Positions 22,211-33,238 of a stretch of DNA of 64,000 nt are shown here, in pieces. Source of the stretch: Diplolepis rosae (taxonomy: Eukaryota > Arthropoda > Insecta > Hymenoptera > Diplolepididae); the NCBI GenBank assembly GCA_030998225.1, contig JAPYXD010000738.1:2666001-2730000 (forward strand), read 5' to 3'. How positions within the stretch are numbered: the stretch's first letter is position 1; each line of letters opens with the position of its first letter. Below the pieces are notes generated by a model. That model saw only the letters and a program-made list of their open reading frames with translations. It was not told where the DNA came from and ran no database searches. Both the position numbers and the translations under genes were made by a program.

Positions 22211-23238
22211 TCAAATAAGTGAGGTTCTCTCGACAGCTACATAGTCGAAATTAGGGTCGTTATTGAGTCTTTCTGGAAATGGCGTGGAAATAGCTTTGGG
22301 CTTTCTTAGTGCTGAGGGGTTATATTTCCCTAAAGCATCCGGGGTTGAAGCTATTCCAGGGTGAAAAGTGACACTTTTTCTGGTGTGGGCGTGTAGGTTT
22401 ATGGTAGGGGCTTCTTCATCTGAAGATGAAATACAGGGGTCCTGATTTTCGTTACTTTCGGAATTTACCACCTTTCCTTTTTCCTGAGTCTCTTTTAGTG
22501 ATTCTTCAGCTATTTCTATAGCTAATTCAATCCTGTTCGTGAATTCGGTCTCGCTTTCAGGTTCGATTTCTTCAATGGCATCAAGGAGCTCTTGATTATT
22601 TTCTCCTTCCGAAACACTGCTGTGACTTTAAGAAGCGGGGCTTCTTCATTCACTTCTGTCTTCTCCAGCCAGTCTTCATGTGCCTTTAAGGATTGTTCAA
22701 ATCGTGAAAGTGATTTTTCTATATTTTCCTTAGTAGTCTTAGCTTTTTCTTGTTCTATCGGATCTTTTTCCTGTTCTTCTTCTGATGTACTGTCATCGCT
22801 GTCGCTGGGTGGCGGGCTTACCATTTTAATGGGTCCTTCTTCTTGCTTTTCTGTCATAGGGGTTAATTCGTCCTGATCTTCTGGGAAGAATTCAGTTGAG
22901 CATTCTGGTGCTTTTGCCGGTGCACTCTTTGGTATTGTTGACGATGGGTACGCTGCAGGTGTCAAATTCAAGCTCGGCAGTACACTTTTTCTTTTTCTGA
23001 GAAATGGGGGTGGTTCTTGATCCCTTTCTGGTTTTGAAGTAGATGGTTTACAGGGTAAAATCCTAGACGTGAATCCTTTTCTAGTCTGAACCGCGGGTTT
23101 ATTTTTGGCTTCAGGTTCTAAAGTTTTTGAACCAAGCTTCGCGCTGTTTTCCTCTCGTTTATTAGCTTGCCTAGTCAACATTAGCAGTAACCTGGCAGGC
23201 TGTTTTTCTTCTTCACCTTCTTTGTCAGAATTTTCCAC
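22211..23238 (-). pseudogene. Long charged linker between RNase H and integrase of E2
   Basis: Two frames, 23238-22522 and 22471-22211, continue directly from the RNase H C-terminus (NPIVENSDKEGEEEKQ). They encode about 330 residues rich in Glu, Lys, Ser and Pro, for example PPPSDSDDSTSEEEQEKD and CISSSDEEAPTINLHA. No domain is visible and the composition predicts disorder. Most gypsy elements have only a short connection here. P1 has a similarly acidic, serine-rich segment at the equivalent place (34041-34580), so the insert is a feature of this family and not an accident of one copy. Function unknown. Confidence 0.6.
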
Positions 23239-23239
23239 A

Positions 23240-24370
23240 ATTGGATTTCTTGATAGGGCATCGGCATTAGTATTTAATTTACCTGGTTTGTATTTAAATT
23301 CATATTCATAGTCTCTTAATTTTAATCTCTAGCGAATTAGTCTTTGGTCTGGAGCTCTTACAGAATCTATCCACCTGAGGGGTTCATGGTCGCTCATGAG
23401 GTTAAATTTTCTTCCGTAAATGTAGGGTCGAAATTGTTGTACCGCGTAAAGAACCGCAAGGCATTCCTTCTCCGTTGTGGAATAATTTAATTCATTGTCC
23501 AACTAACACTCTCGACATATATGCTACAGGGAGATCCATTCCATCCTTTTCTTGGCTTAGAACGGCTCCTATTGCATAGTCTGAAGCGTCAGTGGTTACT
23601 GTAAAGGGTTTTTCAAAATCAGGGTATTGTATTATGGGGCTTTCGCACAGAGCCTGTCGTAAATCCTTGAAGCTCTTCTCTTCCTCCGGTCCCCATTTAA
23701 ATACTACTTCCTTTTTAAATAAATTTGATAGAGGCTTTGCTCTTGCTGAGAAGTCCCTGATGAATCTTCTGTAATATCCAGCTAGTCCTAGGAATTGTTT
23801 TATGTTTCTTGGTGTTTTTGGTCTGGGGAATTTTTGAACAGCCTCGATCTTTTTAGGATCTGGCTTTACTCCTTTGTCTGTAATTATATGCCCTAAATAC
23901 GCTATTTCTTTGAAAATAAATTTGCACTTTTCCGGTTGTAGTGACAGGTTAGCTTCTTTCAGTTGTTTGAGAAGGCGTCTTACCTTTTTTCCGTAATCTT
24001 CCAAGTCTTTAGCGTATATTACTATGTCGTCCAGATAGACAATAGAACTTGGTCCATTAGGCGCTGGAATGTAGCCGTTGAATTTTTCAATCCCATGGGC
24101 ATTCTGACGTACTCGTTGTGCCCATTCAATGATGAAAATGCAGTTTTTTGTCTATCATTTGAGTCTAGCGCTATTTGATGGAATCCACTGGCTACATCAA
24201 AAATAGAGAAGTATTGTGCAGTACCTAAACGATCCAAAATATCTGCAATATTTGGCAATGGGTATGCATCCCCAATTGTCTTTTGATTCAAAAGACGAAA
24301 GTCAATTACTATTCTCCATTTCTTTTTTCCTGTGGCATCTATTTTCTTGGTTATAATCAGTAACTCGGGG
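23240..24370 (-). pseudogene. E2 reverse transcriptase and RNase H, frameshifted
   Basis: RT and RNase H copy the element RNA into DNA. The frame 24291-24022 reads WRIVIDFRLLNQK-like just upstream, then AQYFSIFDVASGFHQIAL and YVRMPMGLKNSTATFQRL. A frame break and small deletion follow, then the catalytic box YLDDIVIYAKD at about 24035-24005. The frame 24004-23492 holds PEKCKFIFKEIAYLGHII, LGLAGYYRRFIRDFS and the RNase H start TTDASDYAIGAVLSQ. After another frame break the RNase H continues (STTEKECLAVLYAV, then NADALSRNPIV). The N-terminal RT fingers, protease and nucleocapsid are missing: the gag tail joins RT at about 24370-24420. Confidence 0.85.
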
Positions 24371-24629
24371 GTGTATTAGTTCCTTTATATGGGTAAATGT
24401 GATTGGGCTAGGGGCTGTTTGATGTGTGCGTACCTGGATAGTACGAATAAGGTTGATAGGGTAAATAAGGTGGGTAGTGAAATGGGGGTGCGTAGTTACT
24501 TGGGTAATTAGGCACTATTGGTGATGTAGGTCTCCTTATTATCCCTGTCGGTCCTTGTCTGGGTTCCATGGCTCTATTACTGTCCGGTGATGATACAAAC
24601 CTAACATGACGGCTTGGACTTCTATCCCT

Positions 24630-25334
24630 TCATCCTGCATAAGGTGTAGAATATCGTTTTTCCGCTATATTGTTCATAGGAAAATGGGGATTTAATTGAT
24701 GTCGAGCTTCATACTCGAGTGCGTACTTTAATGCTGATTCCAATGAAGATGGATTCCGTGATTCCACCATTCCTGATATTACATCGGGTAGTCCTCGAAT
24801 GAAAGCCTCAAAGGCGTAATCATTTAAGGTTAGTAGCATTTGCTCCGCGTTCTGATATTTGTCTTCTAACGCCGCTTGAGCTCCGGATTTTAGTAGGGTG
24901 ATTCTGTCATAAAACTCGCTTACGCTTTCACTGCGAGACATCCTAATTGTAGATATCTCATGCAAATACCACGAGTAAGTTTTGTCGGGGGCAAAGCGCT
25001 GTTTACGATGTTGTATTAAATCAGTTATTGTAGAAAATGTTTTTCCGTGAGTACTATCTCTTGCAGCACCCTTTAATCGCGCTAGTACCACCATTATGTA
25101 CTTCCTTTCGCAATTTTCAGGTACACTGGATTCTCCGTTTAACACATCTTGAATAACGTCCCTAACTGGCATATTTTTTCCGTTAAAGGTGGGTATATTC
25201 ATCACCCCTTGCTGTATAGCAAAACATTCCGCCATTGAAGTGACCATGGCGTCGCAAAGGGTGAGTGAGATGTTCCCTGTGAACTCTCCACCCTGTGTTT
25301 TGTCATGAGTGGTACTATTTTTGTCGTGAAGCAT
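24630..25334 (-). pseudogene. E2 gag, capsid part
   Basis: A 234-codon frame from the ATG at 25334. It has an N-terminal region with VMNIPTFNGKNMPVRDVIQ and a capsid-like helical block (IMVVLARLKGAARDSTHG, TITDLIQHRKQRF, VSEFYDRITLLKSGAQ, FEAFIRGLPDVISGMV). This is typical of gag of envelope-bearing insect gypsy elements. After the stop a Pro/Tyr-rich stretch (PPFHYPPYLPYQPYSYY) at about 24430-24520 is the remaining gag tail in another frame. No zinc knuckle is present, and RT follows at once, so the nucleocapsid is deleted. The first ATG suits the position just after the leader. Confidence 0.75.
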
Positions 25335-26938
25335 TTTGATTTTATAGTTATTCGGAAACTTGGATAAAATTCCTAGAATCTAGTGTTTCTAGAAAACGGG
25401 AGTTCTGAGCGTTTCTTATGTGCCGAATAATTATTATAATTTAGTATTCAATACCTAAATTTGATTATTGCTAGAAAAACGACTTTCGAAAGAAATCCTG
25501 CATTAGGATTTTCCAAAAACCTTTGTTTGTTGTTTTATTCCTAAAATAATTTATAGGTACTATTTGTTTATTATTTGATATTCAAGTTGGCTATTGTGAT
25601 ATTTAAAGTGGTCCTTTATAGTTTTTGGTATGTAAATTTGTTCAAAGCGTTGAATTTAAAAAAAAACTATTATGAATCAATTATTATTATTATCTACTGT
25701 AACATCGTAGTTACTTTGAATTTTATTTTTAATTGCTAATTTAGAAAATTTTACTTATTGTTACATTTGTTTATTTATTCGTCTGTAATTGTTTATTGTT
25801 AAATGAATGCGGTAATTCTAATTTTTGAACTATTATTGTCAATGATTTGTCCTAGCTATTACTGCACTGCAAATTCTTGCTGTGGCGCGCGCAGTCGATG
25901 CAGCGTTTAACCTTGGAATATATGTTTTCAGTGATATAAGGCGGGTCAGGCCAGCCGCGACAGCGAATTCCTGGGCAAATTTTTGCAATTGTTGAAGTTA
26001 TAATTTGATTATGTGTATTAACAACTTGCGTTTTTGGTGACACAAAATTAATTAAGCCAGACTCAAGCACAAACACTTAATTAATTTTTTAAAATCACAG
26101 AAAATGTTTATTGTTAATAAACAAACAAAAATTTGTTTAATATTACAGAATTTTAGAGATGCAAGATTGGACAAGCTAGACTCAAGCACAGACTCTTGGA
26201 CAATCTTTGCAATCAAAAATATTCTGTTATTTAACAAAGTTAGGATGAAAGTTATAAACAATTACAATGCAATCACTTCGAACTTTGCCTTACCTAGTCG
26301 ATCTTCATCGATGGTGATCGTTCAACGAATCTAAAAAGGACTTATACTCTCGTGTGCTGTTCTTGTTTTCTTTTAAACTTAAATTCAAACTTAGTTAACA
26401 ATTTGGAAATTTCAGCAGTACGAAATTAAACAAGCCAGGCTCAAGCTCGAAACCTTGTATAATTTTAGTACTTTCAGAAATTCGGATTACTTTAATATTT
26501 TCAATTTAAATATTCATTGCTTTAATACCGTAAGTTTATTCAGGTAAGGTTTAAACACAATTCCTGCGTAAACTAGATGTAGAAAAAGCTCTGAATTTTA
26601 AATTAATTTAAGTTAAGAATGATGTTATAATTTTCTATATTTTTTAAACCCTTCACTTGCACAGTCTTGCTACAAAGAATATATGCAAGGTTTATTCGAG
26701 ATAATTCGATGATGTTATTAACGATCGCAGAGCTTGCGATTACGCGAAGTATGCCAACGCTTAAAATAAAATAATTTATTTTAAGATTTAATTTCAATTA
26801 TGTAATTTTTGACAAGAAGAAATATCTCATCTAATTATTTCTACTAAACTTATAATTTTGTAATTTTGCAAATTGCTAAATTTCGAAGCTTTTATTTATG
26901 CACAATTTTTATTCGAAATAATTGCACATATAATTTTG
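25335..26938 (-). other. E2 gag leader with repeated motifs
   Basis: AT-rich untranslated leader. The phrase AAGCYAGACTCAAGCAC or a close variant occurs three times (about 26053, 26171 and 26431), each followed by an A/T-rich stretch. 26130-26363 is shared, inverted, with 9618-10110 of P1. No primer-binding site next to LTR B is visible, because the LTR end and its border are lost. Confidence 0.5.
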
Positions 26939-28503
26939 ATTGGTAAGACCTGATAATTTATTTTTTGTTTGTGGGTAAGTTGTCACTTGTCAGGACTATG
27001 GACCCTGAGTTGTTCACAATGATAATAAAACACTGAATTTATAAATATATAAGATAATTTATCATAAATAAATAATTTGTATCATAAGTTTTCACACAGG
27101 ATGATACTTAGGTGGTAACGTACTTGTCTACCTCTTAAATTAGAGGGCAAAAGAGAGAATTGTCATTTATTACTCCTATAATTGCAAGTCAACGGCACAA
27201 ATTCTTGCAGGATAGTTGGGTTTCGTTTGAGTCTCCGTGAGGTAGCAAAACAACAATTAATTTCGAAGGAGGTATGGTGTAAGGGATGCAAGTCCACCAG
27301 CAACTGATGTGATCAATTATCCGCTTACGTATCTTGCTAAGTACACGGGAAATGAATTAAACACGCACTTGCTAACAAGATAGGTTAGTTCGTCCCGATC
27401 TCAGAAATAAATCACTTAACCGATGCGACTAAATACGACGATACACGTAATCCAAAGGAACTATCTAGCACTACGGTTTCCGGACTTGCACCACTTAAGG
27501 ACCTAGGATTTTATTTACCAAGTACTGAATGTTGAGTTGCTCATAGAAATCCAATGAGACTTACGTTTATCGAAGTGTCTGCTCACGACGTTGAATTGCC
27601 GGCATAGACCTAACAATCGTACAACTGTTCGGAACTTAATGACAAACCTCCAGAGGTGAATCTGGGGTATATACATTATTGGATCTTCCAATAGTGACTA
27701 CAGTGGGAGTGGATCGCGCAAAATTGTATAAAGTCACGCGCGGTGCAATTCTGTACAAAGTCACGTTTGATCAAAGATCTATGTTTTTTCTCACCATGGT
27801 CTATTACTATTTGTCAATGTTGATCTGCAATTTGGATTTTATATCCCTTTTATTTTCTCTCTTACCTATTCTTATTTCTAATCAACAAGTAGATCCGGGT
27901 ATGATTAAGAATACCTGCATCTACTTAGTTGTAGCTTTTATTTTATGTGTTACAGCCTATGATTGATTGATTGATTGTTTATCTATAATGAATCAATCCT
28001 TATATTTGTGATAACATGTTTCCTTATTTGTAGTTGGCTTATGATTAATTGATGAATGATTATTGATTTTTATCAATATTAATAATAATTGTATGCTTAA
28101 ATACTAACAGGGATGGTATAATAATTATTAATTAAAGCAGCAATTAGTCAATGTTAATGGCGCCACCCCAGTAACCTGTTACCATCTCGTCAGGTCACTA
28201 GCGCTGCATCACTATATTATCGACGCGCGGCATGATTCACTGACCAATTAGCGCGCGGGTAATTACCATATGGACCGAGCGATGCTCTTCTTTATCACTT
28301 GTTACCAAGTGTCGAGCCGATTTATCGATGTGAGGTAGCGCATTAGTTTACCTCCGTAGAAGAGTTACCCGGTCCAGATAGTAATTTCCATAAGACTACA
28401 TTTAAAGAGTATTTAATACTTATTTACGCTTGTGTTTTACGTATTGCTCATATGCAAGGGCAATAATTAAAATTTTAAAATTTAATGTTACCGGGATGTA
28501 AAA
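26939..28503 (-). repeat. LTR B (5' LTR of E2), U5 end truncated
   Basis: Matches LTR A and the solo LTR C. It ends at the plus-strand right side with CCGGGATGTAAAA, directly before TTAA. The left side starts at TTGGTAAGACCTGATAA and lacks about 85 bases present in LTR A (TGTTAG to ATATCAGG), so the border with the primer-binding site is gone. It keeps the roughly 110-bp segment missing from LTR A. Confidence 0.88.
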
Positions 28504-28634
28504 TTAACTCATGCACATTCTATAATGTAACAGAAGAAGACAGAGAAGAATGCATTGAAAAGCTTTTTCAATTAGACCATTTAAATCAACATAAATGTGA
28601 ACATGTAGAAATATTAATTAAAAATAATGATTAA
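28504..28634 (+). pseudogene. P1 continuation after the E2 insertion
   Basis: Past the target duplication one plus frame reads TFYNVTEEDREECIEKL and FQLDHLNQHKCEHVEIL, then a stop. This matches the segment before the reverse transcriptase in gypsy polyproteins, where a LRLDHLN-type block is usual. It continues the sense interrupted at 15426. Confidence 0.6.
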
Positions 28635-29414
28635 AAATTTCAAGAATTTTAAATTAATCGAATCCTCAAAACCTTGAGAAAACAAAGAAGGAGGGTAGAA
28701 AAAATAAGGCAACCTTCCAAAACCCCTTCCTTCTTTTTCTTTCTTTCGTCCTCTTTTTCTTTATTACCCACCACCATTTACATAAATAAAAGTTAAACTA
28801 CTCGCCGACGTTTTGGTGCTCTTCCAGCACCTTCTTCAAAGCTGTAATACTATAGAAAATAAAACGATTTAATAATTGTTGCGTCTCCTATGATTCTCCA
28901 TGGAACGCCAACAGGAAACTGCAACAAGACCTTGTGTATCCCTCCCTTTTGAGTACCTGAAGGACCTTAAGGATCACCTTGTAAAATTTAAATCGTTTGG
29001 CAGAATCTTGAAACCTCAAGAATATTTACTGTGGAAAATTGTCTTTGAAGATAACTTATCATGCTGTTATAACAGCCATTTTACTAAACCAAATCCATTT
29101 TTAAATTTATAGAATATGTTCCCTCTCTTTTAATATATAATAGTCCAGGCGATTTAGTAAAAAAAAGCCTTTTGCGATGTTTTCTTGGAGCATGCTGAAA
29201 AATTGAGTTTAGGTTTCGAGAAATAAGTGAAACAACATATCTTCTTACGTGGTGTCAAATCGATGGACGTCATTGTCATTGTCATTTCAAGTTTTTCGCT
29301 TATATCTTTGATTCTTTTCATTTTATCGAAAAATAGTTGAATACCTTTTTATATCTCATAAAAAATACTACAAAACTAGATGCCGACCGTAAAAAAATAT
29401 TAATTAGGTCAAAA

Positions 29415-29965
29415 CTAATGAATAAAAATAGATAATGTTCATGACGTTTAAATAAACAATGATTCAAAGGCTTTGTTTACTCGTTTGGCGACGTTCAACA
29501 ACGTCCGAATACTTCTTGTTATTGACAATTATGTGTGCAAAACCTAGAGTCGGTAAGTTTGCTAGCTTATGACTTATGGCCTTATAAACAAATTGATAAA
29601 CAATGAACCTGTACGAACCTGACAAGTAGATATGGCGATGCTGATTTTTTTATCGATATATTCCACTATTTTTCATTGAAAATCATCATTTTTTAATAAA
29701 AAAATTCAATTTTGCATCTAAGGGAAATTTGTTTATAAATTTCTTAGTTGAAAAATGCATTATTCCAAGTGTTCCACTTAATTTTTATAACTCTTTATTG
29801 CGTACATTGAAAGTGTATGAAAAGAGCTTTCATTTTATAAAAAAAGTTTAAGATTCATTAAGAAACAATGCAAATACACTGCGATGAGGTTTTTGCTCAA
29901 TTTTTCAACAAATTCAACATTGTTTATTTAAACGTCATTAACATTATCTTTTTTTTGATTTTCCC
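29415..29965. mobile_element. Small nested MITE
   Basis: AGATAATGTTCATGACGTTT followed by AAATAAACAATG near 29430-29463 is repeated inverted near 29915-29955. The interior is AT-rich and has no gene. Confidence 0.55.
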
Positions 29966-29967
29966 AA

Positions 29968-30150
29968 ATCATTTAAGTCGATTATATGTCGATCATTAGA
30001 AGAGTGTATCACTATCAGTGACAACGGAACTCTATATTTCGACCTTATCAATCTGTGATTTAGAATTAATTTAACGTTATTTAAAACTAGATGGAATTTT
30101 TCAATCTAAATTGAAGAAATTTCCTGTGAAAAAGGAAAAAAATGGACAGC
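29968..30150 (-). repeat. SINE-like module, partial copy T2 (no tRNA head)
   Basis: Shares GTCGATTATATGTCGAT, TTAGAAGAGTGTATCACT and ATCTGTGATTTAGAATTAA with the other module copies. It stops at CTGTGAAAAAGG before the tRNA-like part. Confidence 0.7.
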
Positions 30151-30729
30151 ATGATAAGTTATCTTTAACGACAATTTTCCACAGTAAATCACCTTGACGT
30201 TTCTAGATTCTGCCAGACGATTTAAATTTTACTGGTTGACCCTTGGGGCCTTTCAGGTGCTTAAAAGGGAGGGATACACAAGATCTTGTTGCAGTTTCCT
30301 GTTAGCGTTCCATGGAGAAGCATAGGAGACGCAACAATTATTAAATATTCTTATTTTCTATAGTATTACAGCTTTGAAGAGGGTGCTGGAAGAGCACCAA
30401 AACGTCGGCGAGTAGTTTAACTTTTATTTATGTAAATGGTGGTGGGTAATAAAGACAAAAGAGGACGAAAGAAAGAAAAAGAAGGAAGGGGTTTTGGAAG
30501 GTTGCCTTCTTTTTTCTACCCTCTTTCTTTGTTTTCTCAAGGTTTTTTCTACTGGTGGTTTTGGTCCAAATTTGGTTGTGTTTTGAGGATTCGATTAGTT
30601 TCGAATTCTTTAAATTTTTAATTATGCTTTTGTTTGGACTTTGAGAGGGATCCGGGTTAGTAGTGATACGGGTTCGAGTTCAGGTTTAAAAATAATGTAG
30701 AAGATTTCAAATCCCTGGAGAACCACTTA

Positions 30730-31344
30730 AAGCCAATAATGTATTACAACATTCAATTCCTTCTGTGGATGACTCCAATTTTTTCAAGACAATATAGATT
30801 TCCCCCTGTTCACAAAGAAGAAATTACAATACAAGTCGATGACAACGATACTTTTATGACTTCTCAAGAAAAAATGACTAGTAAGAAAATTTTCACAAGA
30901 AATAAACAAGAAAACTCTAAAAATAAGGTAAAACCTTTAAAACGAAGACTTGAGTCCAATGATCGTATCAGACGACGTAGATCATTCTAGCAAAATTTCA
31001 GCAGCCCAAATATTAAATATTGACTCAAAAATTCCAGAATTTTTTCAAGAATTTCTTAGTGATGCATTATTCAGCGAGATTGGTAAGAATAATATAAAAT
31101 ACACAAATTTATCCAAAAATCTGGCTTGAAGACTTATTTTTATGTCAATATTTTTATTATGTCCAGTATTCTCCAAAGAATACGAAAATTTATCATGGAG
31201 AACTATTACTACAAGAGTTGAAAAAAGAATACAACAAGAAAAAGCAAAAAATATGAATCAAAATGAAAATCAAGAAAAATTAGACGAGAATTTTTTTCTA
31301 AACTTTTTGTGAAAAAACTACGAGTTGGGCCAAGAAAAAATCTA
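30730..31344 (+). pseudogene. P1 reverse transcriptase start, decayed
   Basis: In shifting frames the sequence reads LQHSIPSVDDS and then YRFPPVHKEEITIQVDD, the well-conserved entry to gypsy reverse transcriptase (L-x-H-x-I, then the RYPP-like block). The remaining sequence to 31344 is Lys/Asn/Glu-rich (KPLKRRLESNDRIRRRRSF, then TRVEKRIQQEKAKN). It fits the charged linker seen in E2 better than RT, so most RT and RNase H sequence is deleted. The solo LTR C interrupts it at 31349. Confidence 0.6.
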
Positions 31345-31888
31345 CTTATGTTACATTCCAGTAACTTTCAATTTTCAAATTGCCCCTGTCCAAGGGCAAC
31401 ACGCCACACACCAAGCAGAGCGAATAAGAAACTATTTTAATATAATGTTCCTATGATAATGAGTGATAAAGAAGAGCAACGCTCTGTCTATATGGTAATT
31501 GCACCCGCGGTAATGAGTCAGTAACTCACACCGTGTGCCGATAAGGTAGTAATGCTGTGCTAATAACCTAATGGGAGAATGAGAAGTTATCAGCACAGCC
31601 TCATTAAATATAATGTCTAACTATTATATGTAGATAACTGTTATAATGAATTATTGTCATACTGGTATAATATTACACCTATTATTGACAATCTGTGATT
31701 TAGAGTTAACATCATTTAAGACCAGATGGAATTTTCAATATATATTTGAAAAAAAATTTCTGTGAAAAAAGGAACGCTTTTTTTTCACCGAAAAATTGTT
31801 CAAATATATATTGAAAATTCCATCTGGTCTTACGTGACGTTAACCCTAAATCACAGGTTGTTAAGGTCGATACGGTAGAGTTCGTTTA

Positions 31889-33032
31889 CAGTCTGTTAAA
31901 CAAGAGCGAGTTCTCGATTTTTCGAAAATTATTAGAGATTTTTTAACTTTTTTTTTTTAATGAAAGTACATTCAAGGGACTACGGCGCAATTATCAAGGC
32001 GATTCAGTAGCGCTCGAATCGTCCAAGAGAGCAGACGTGAGTCATAATGAGTTCTGTGTACGCGAAACGTTTTGAAACGTTCTTCTTGTGTACCCATCCA
32101 AAGGGACCACTCATGTCCTATACAGTCGCTGCTAAATACATCAAAAAGTCGAAATCGTTCGTGAGGAAGTAGGTTGAGCGTTATAAAGCCAATAAAACAG
32201 TCGACGATCTGCCTGAACGAGGCAAATCGCGAGCAACAACGAGCAAGAAGGATAAAGCGATCATAAAGCTGTTCGAGCGTCTTCCCACTCTACGGTTATG
32301 AGAGGCCAAGGCTATTCTAGCCGAAAAGAGAGTCAACATCAGTATAAACACCACTCTACAGCGTCTGGCTGAATCGAATATGAAATACCGTAGCACGAGG
32401 CAAAAACCCCTGCTTTCAGAAACCCATATGGAAAAGCGAAAGGCGAACCGTTAAACACTCCGTGAAGGTTCATGTTTGGGGATGCTTCTCACAGCGCGTT
32501 TTTGGGTGTTTAGAGCTCTTCACCGAGAACTTGAATGTTCAGAAAATGCTCCAAATAAATGAACGTGGTCTTCGAAGGTCTGCTACAAAAACGTTTGCAG
32601 CCGATACGGCCGATTGGATCTTACAAGAAGATAACGACCCGAAACATCGAAGCCGTCTCTGCACCGCCTGGAAATCAGAAAATGGCATCACAACTTTGGA
32701 CTGGCCATCACAGTCCCCCGATGCGAATCCAATCAAAAATGTCTGGGGTGTTTTAAAGAGGAAGCTTGCAGGAAAACGTGTGTTCACCCTGAAACAGCTC
32801 TCGCAAAAAATCAGGAAGATATGGCAAGAATTACCTACGGACTACGCTGAAAAATTAGTGGATACCATGCCGAAAAGGTGTCAGGCCATTCTAGACAACG
32901 ATGGGGACTGGACTATCTATTAGGTAATAGCGCCGTAGTCCTTCGAGAGTACTTTTATTTTAAAAAAAGAAACGTTTCAAAATCTCTAATAGTTTTCGAA
33001 AAATCGACGACTCGCTCTTGTTGAACAGATTG
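31889..33032 (+). mobile_element. Tc1-type DNA transposon (inactive)
   Basis: 1144 bp between TA duplications (31887-31888 and 33033-33034). The left end is CAGTCTGTTAAACAAGAGCG and the inverted right end is CAATCTGTTCAACAAGAGCG. The terminal repeats extend over about 50 bases. The uninterrupted target can be read at 61313-61340 (GTTCGGTTATCATGGTGA). Confidence 0.92.
32047..32923 (+). pseudogene. Tc1-like transposase pseudogene
   Basis: The DDE transposase of the element, transcribed from about 32047 (MSSVYAKRFETFFLCTH). It has a first helix-turn-helix (TVAAKYIKKSKSFVRK, stop), a basic linker DDLPERGKSRATTSKKDK, and a second HTH ending AESNMKYRSTRQKP. A deletion removes the segment with the first catalytic Asp. 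The frame restarts as KVHVWGCFSQRVFGCLELF at 32462 and runs to 32923. The second Asp is present in LQEDNDPKHRS, and the third position reads SPDANPIKNVWG: Lys replaces the catalytic Glu of the NPIEN block. Stops, deletion and this replacement make it inactive. The last 100 residues are otherwise well preserved. Confidence 0.9.
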
Positions 33033-33166
33033 TATCATGGTGAGTGATACACTCTTCTAATTATCGACATAATCGACCGAAATGATTTGGAAAAATGTGT
33101 ATATAGTTCATGATATATTCGTGGCCAAATTGGCGTAAATAGATTCTGTGAGAAACGTTTTGTGGA

Positions 33167-33238
33167 ACCTCCGTAGCTCAGATGATAGAGCATTCGACCG
33201 GCAATCGAAAGGTCCTGGACTTGATACCCAGCGGAGTG
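33167..33238 (+). other. tRNA-like head of module T3
   Basis: 72 bases fold as a cloverleaf: acceptor ACCTCCG with CGGAGTG (5 of 7 pairs), D arm GCTC/GAGC, anticodon stem TTCGA/TCGAA with loop CCGGCAA (anticodon GGC), variable AGGTC, T arm CTGG/CCAG. Position 33 is C instead of the invariant T, and the T loop starts C instead of TTC. It is therefore a tRNA-derived promoter head of a repeat and not a working tRNA gene. Confidence 0.7.

Larger units (their letters stand above)
15427..28503 (-). mobile_element. LTR retrotransposon E2 (gypsy/errantivirus-like), inserted in P1
   Basis: Flanked by LTR A (15427-16938) and LTR B (26939-28503), with 4-bp target duplication TTAA (15423-15426 and 28504-28507). 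Removing it joins the P1 protease frame to its continuation at 28508. On the minus strand the order is leader, gag, RT, RNase H, charged linker, integrase and env C-terminus, which is that of an envelope-bearing insect gypsy element. Nucleocapsid, protease and most of env are deleted. A 3.1 kb block between env and the 3' LTR is unusual. This is an old, inactive genomic copy. It is possible that two related elements are nested here, because two polypurine tracts are present. Confidence 0.75.
28650..30620. mobile_element. Inverted pair resembling Penelope-type termini, with nested repeats
   Basis: 28650-29060 recurs inverted at 30170-30620. Each arm holds the word CCGACGTTTTGGTGCTCTTC (or its complement), followed by CAGCACC and CTTCTTCAAAGC. 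A hairpin plus an ACGTTTTGG-type word is typical of the terminal repeats of Penelope-like elements, but no reverse transcriptase or GIY-YIG gene is present. The 70-residue frame at 28900-29112 is arm sequence. The interior holds a MITE and a partial SINE-like module. Confidence 0.6.

Noticed and set aside
25861..25905. Plus-strand primer-binding site TGGCGCGCGCAGTCGATG
   Set aside because: It resembles a PBS but lies in the wrong orientation inside the minus-strand leader, with no LTR end upstream.
33167..33238. A functional tRNA-Ala gene
   Set aside because: Cloverleaf folds but T33 is C, the T loop is altered, two acceptor pairs are lost and all copies are embedded in the same repeat; it is a SINE-type head.
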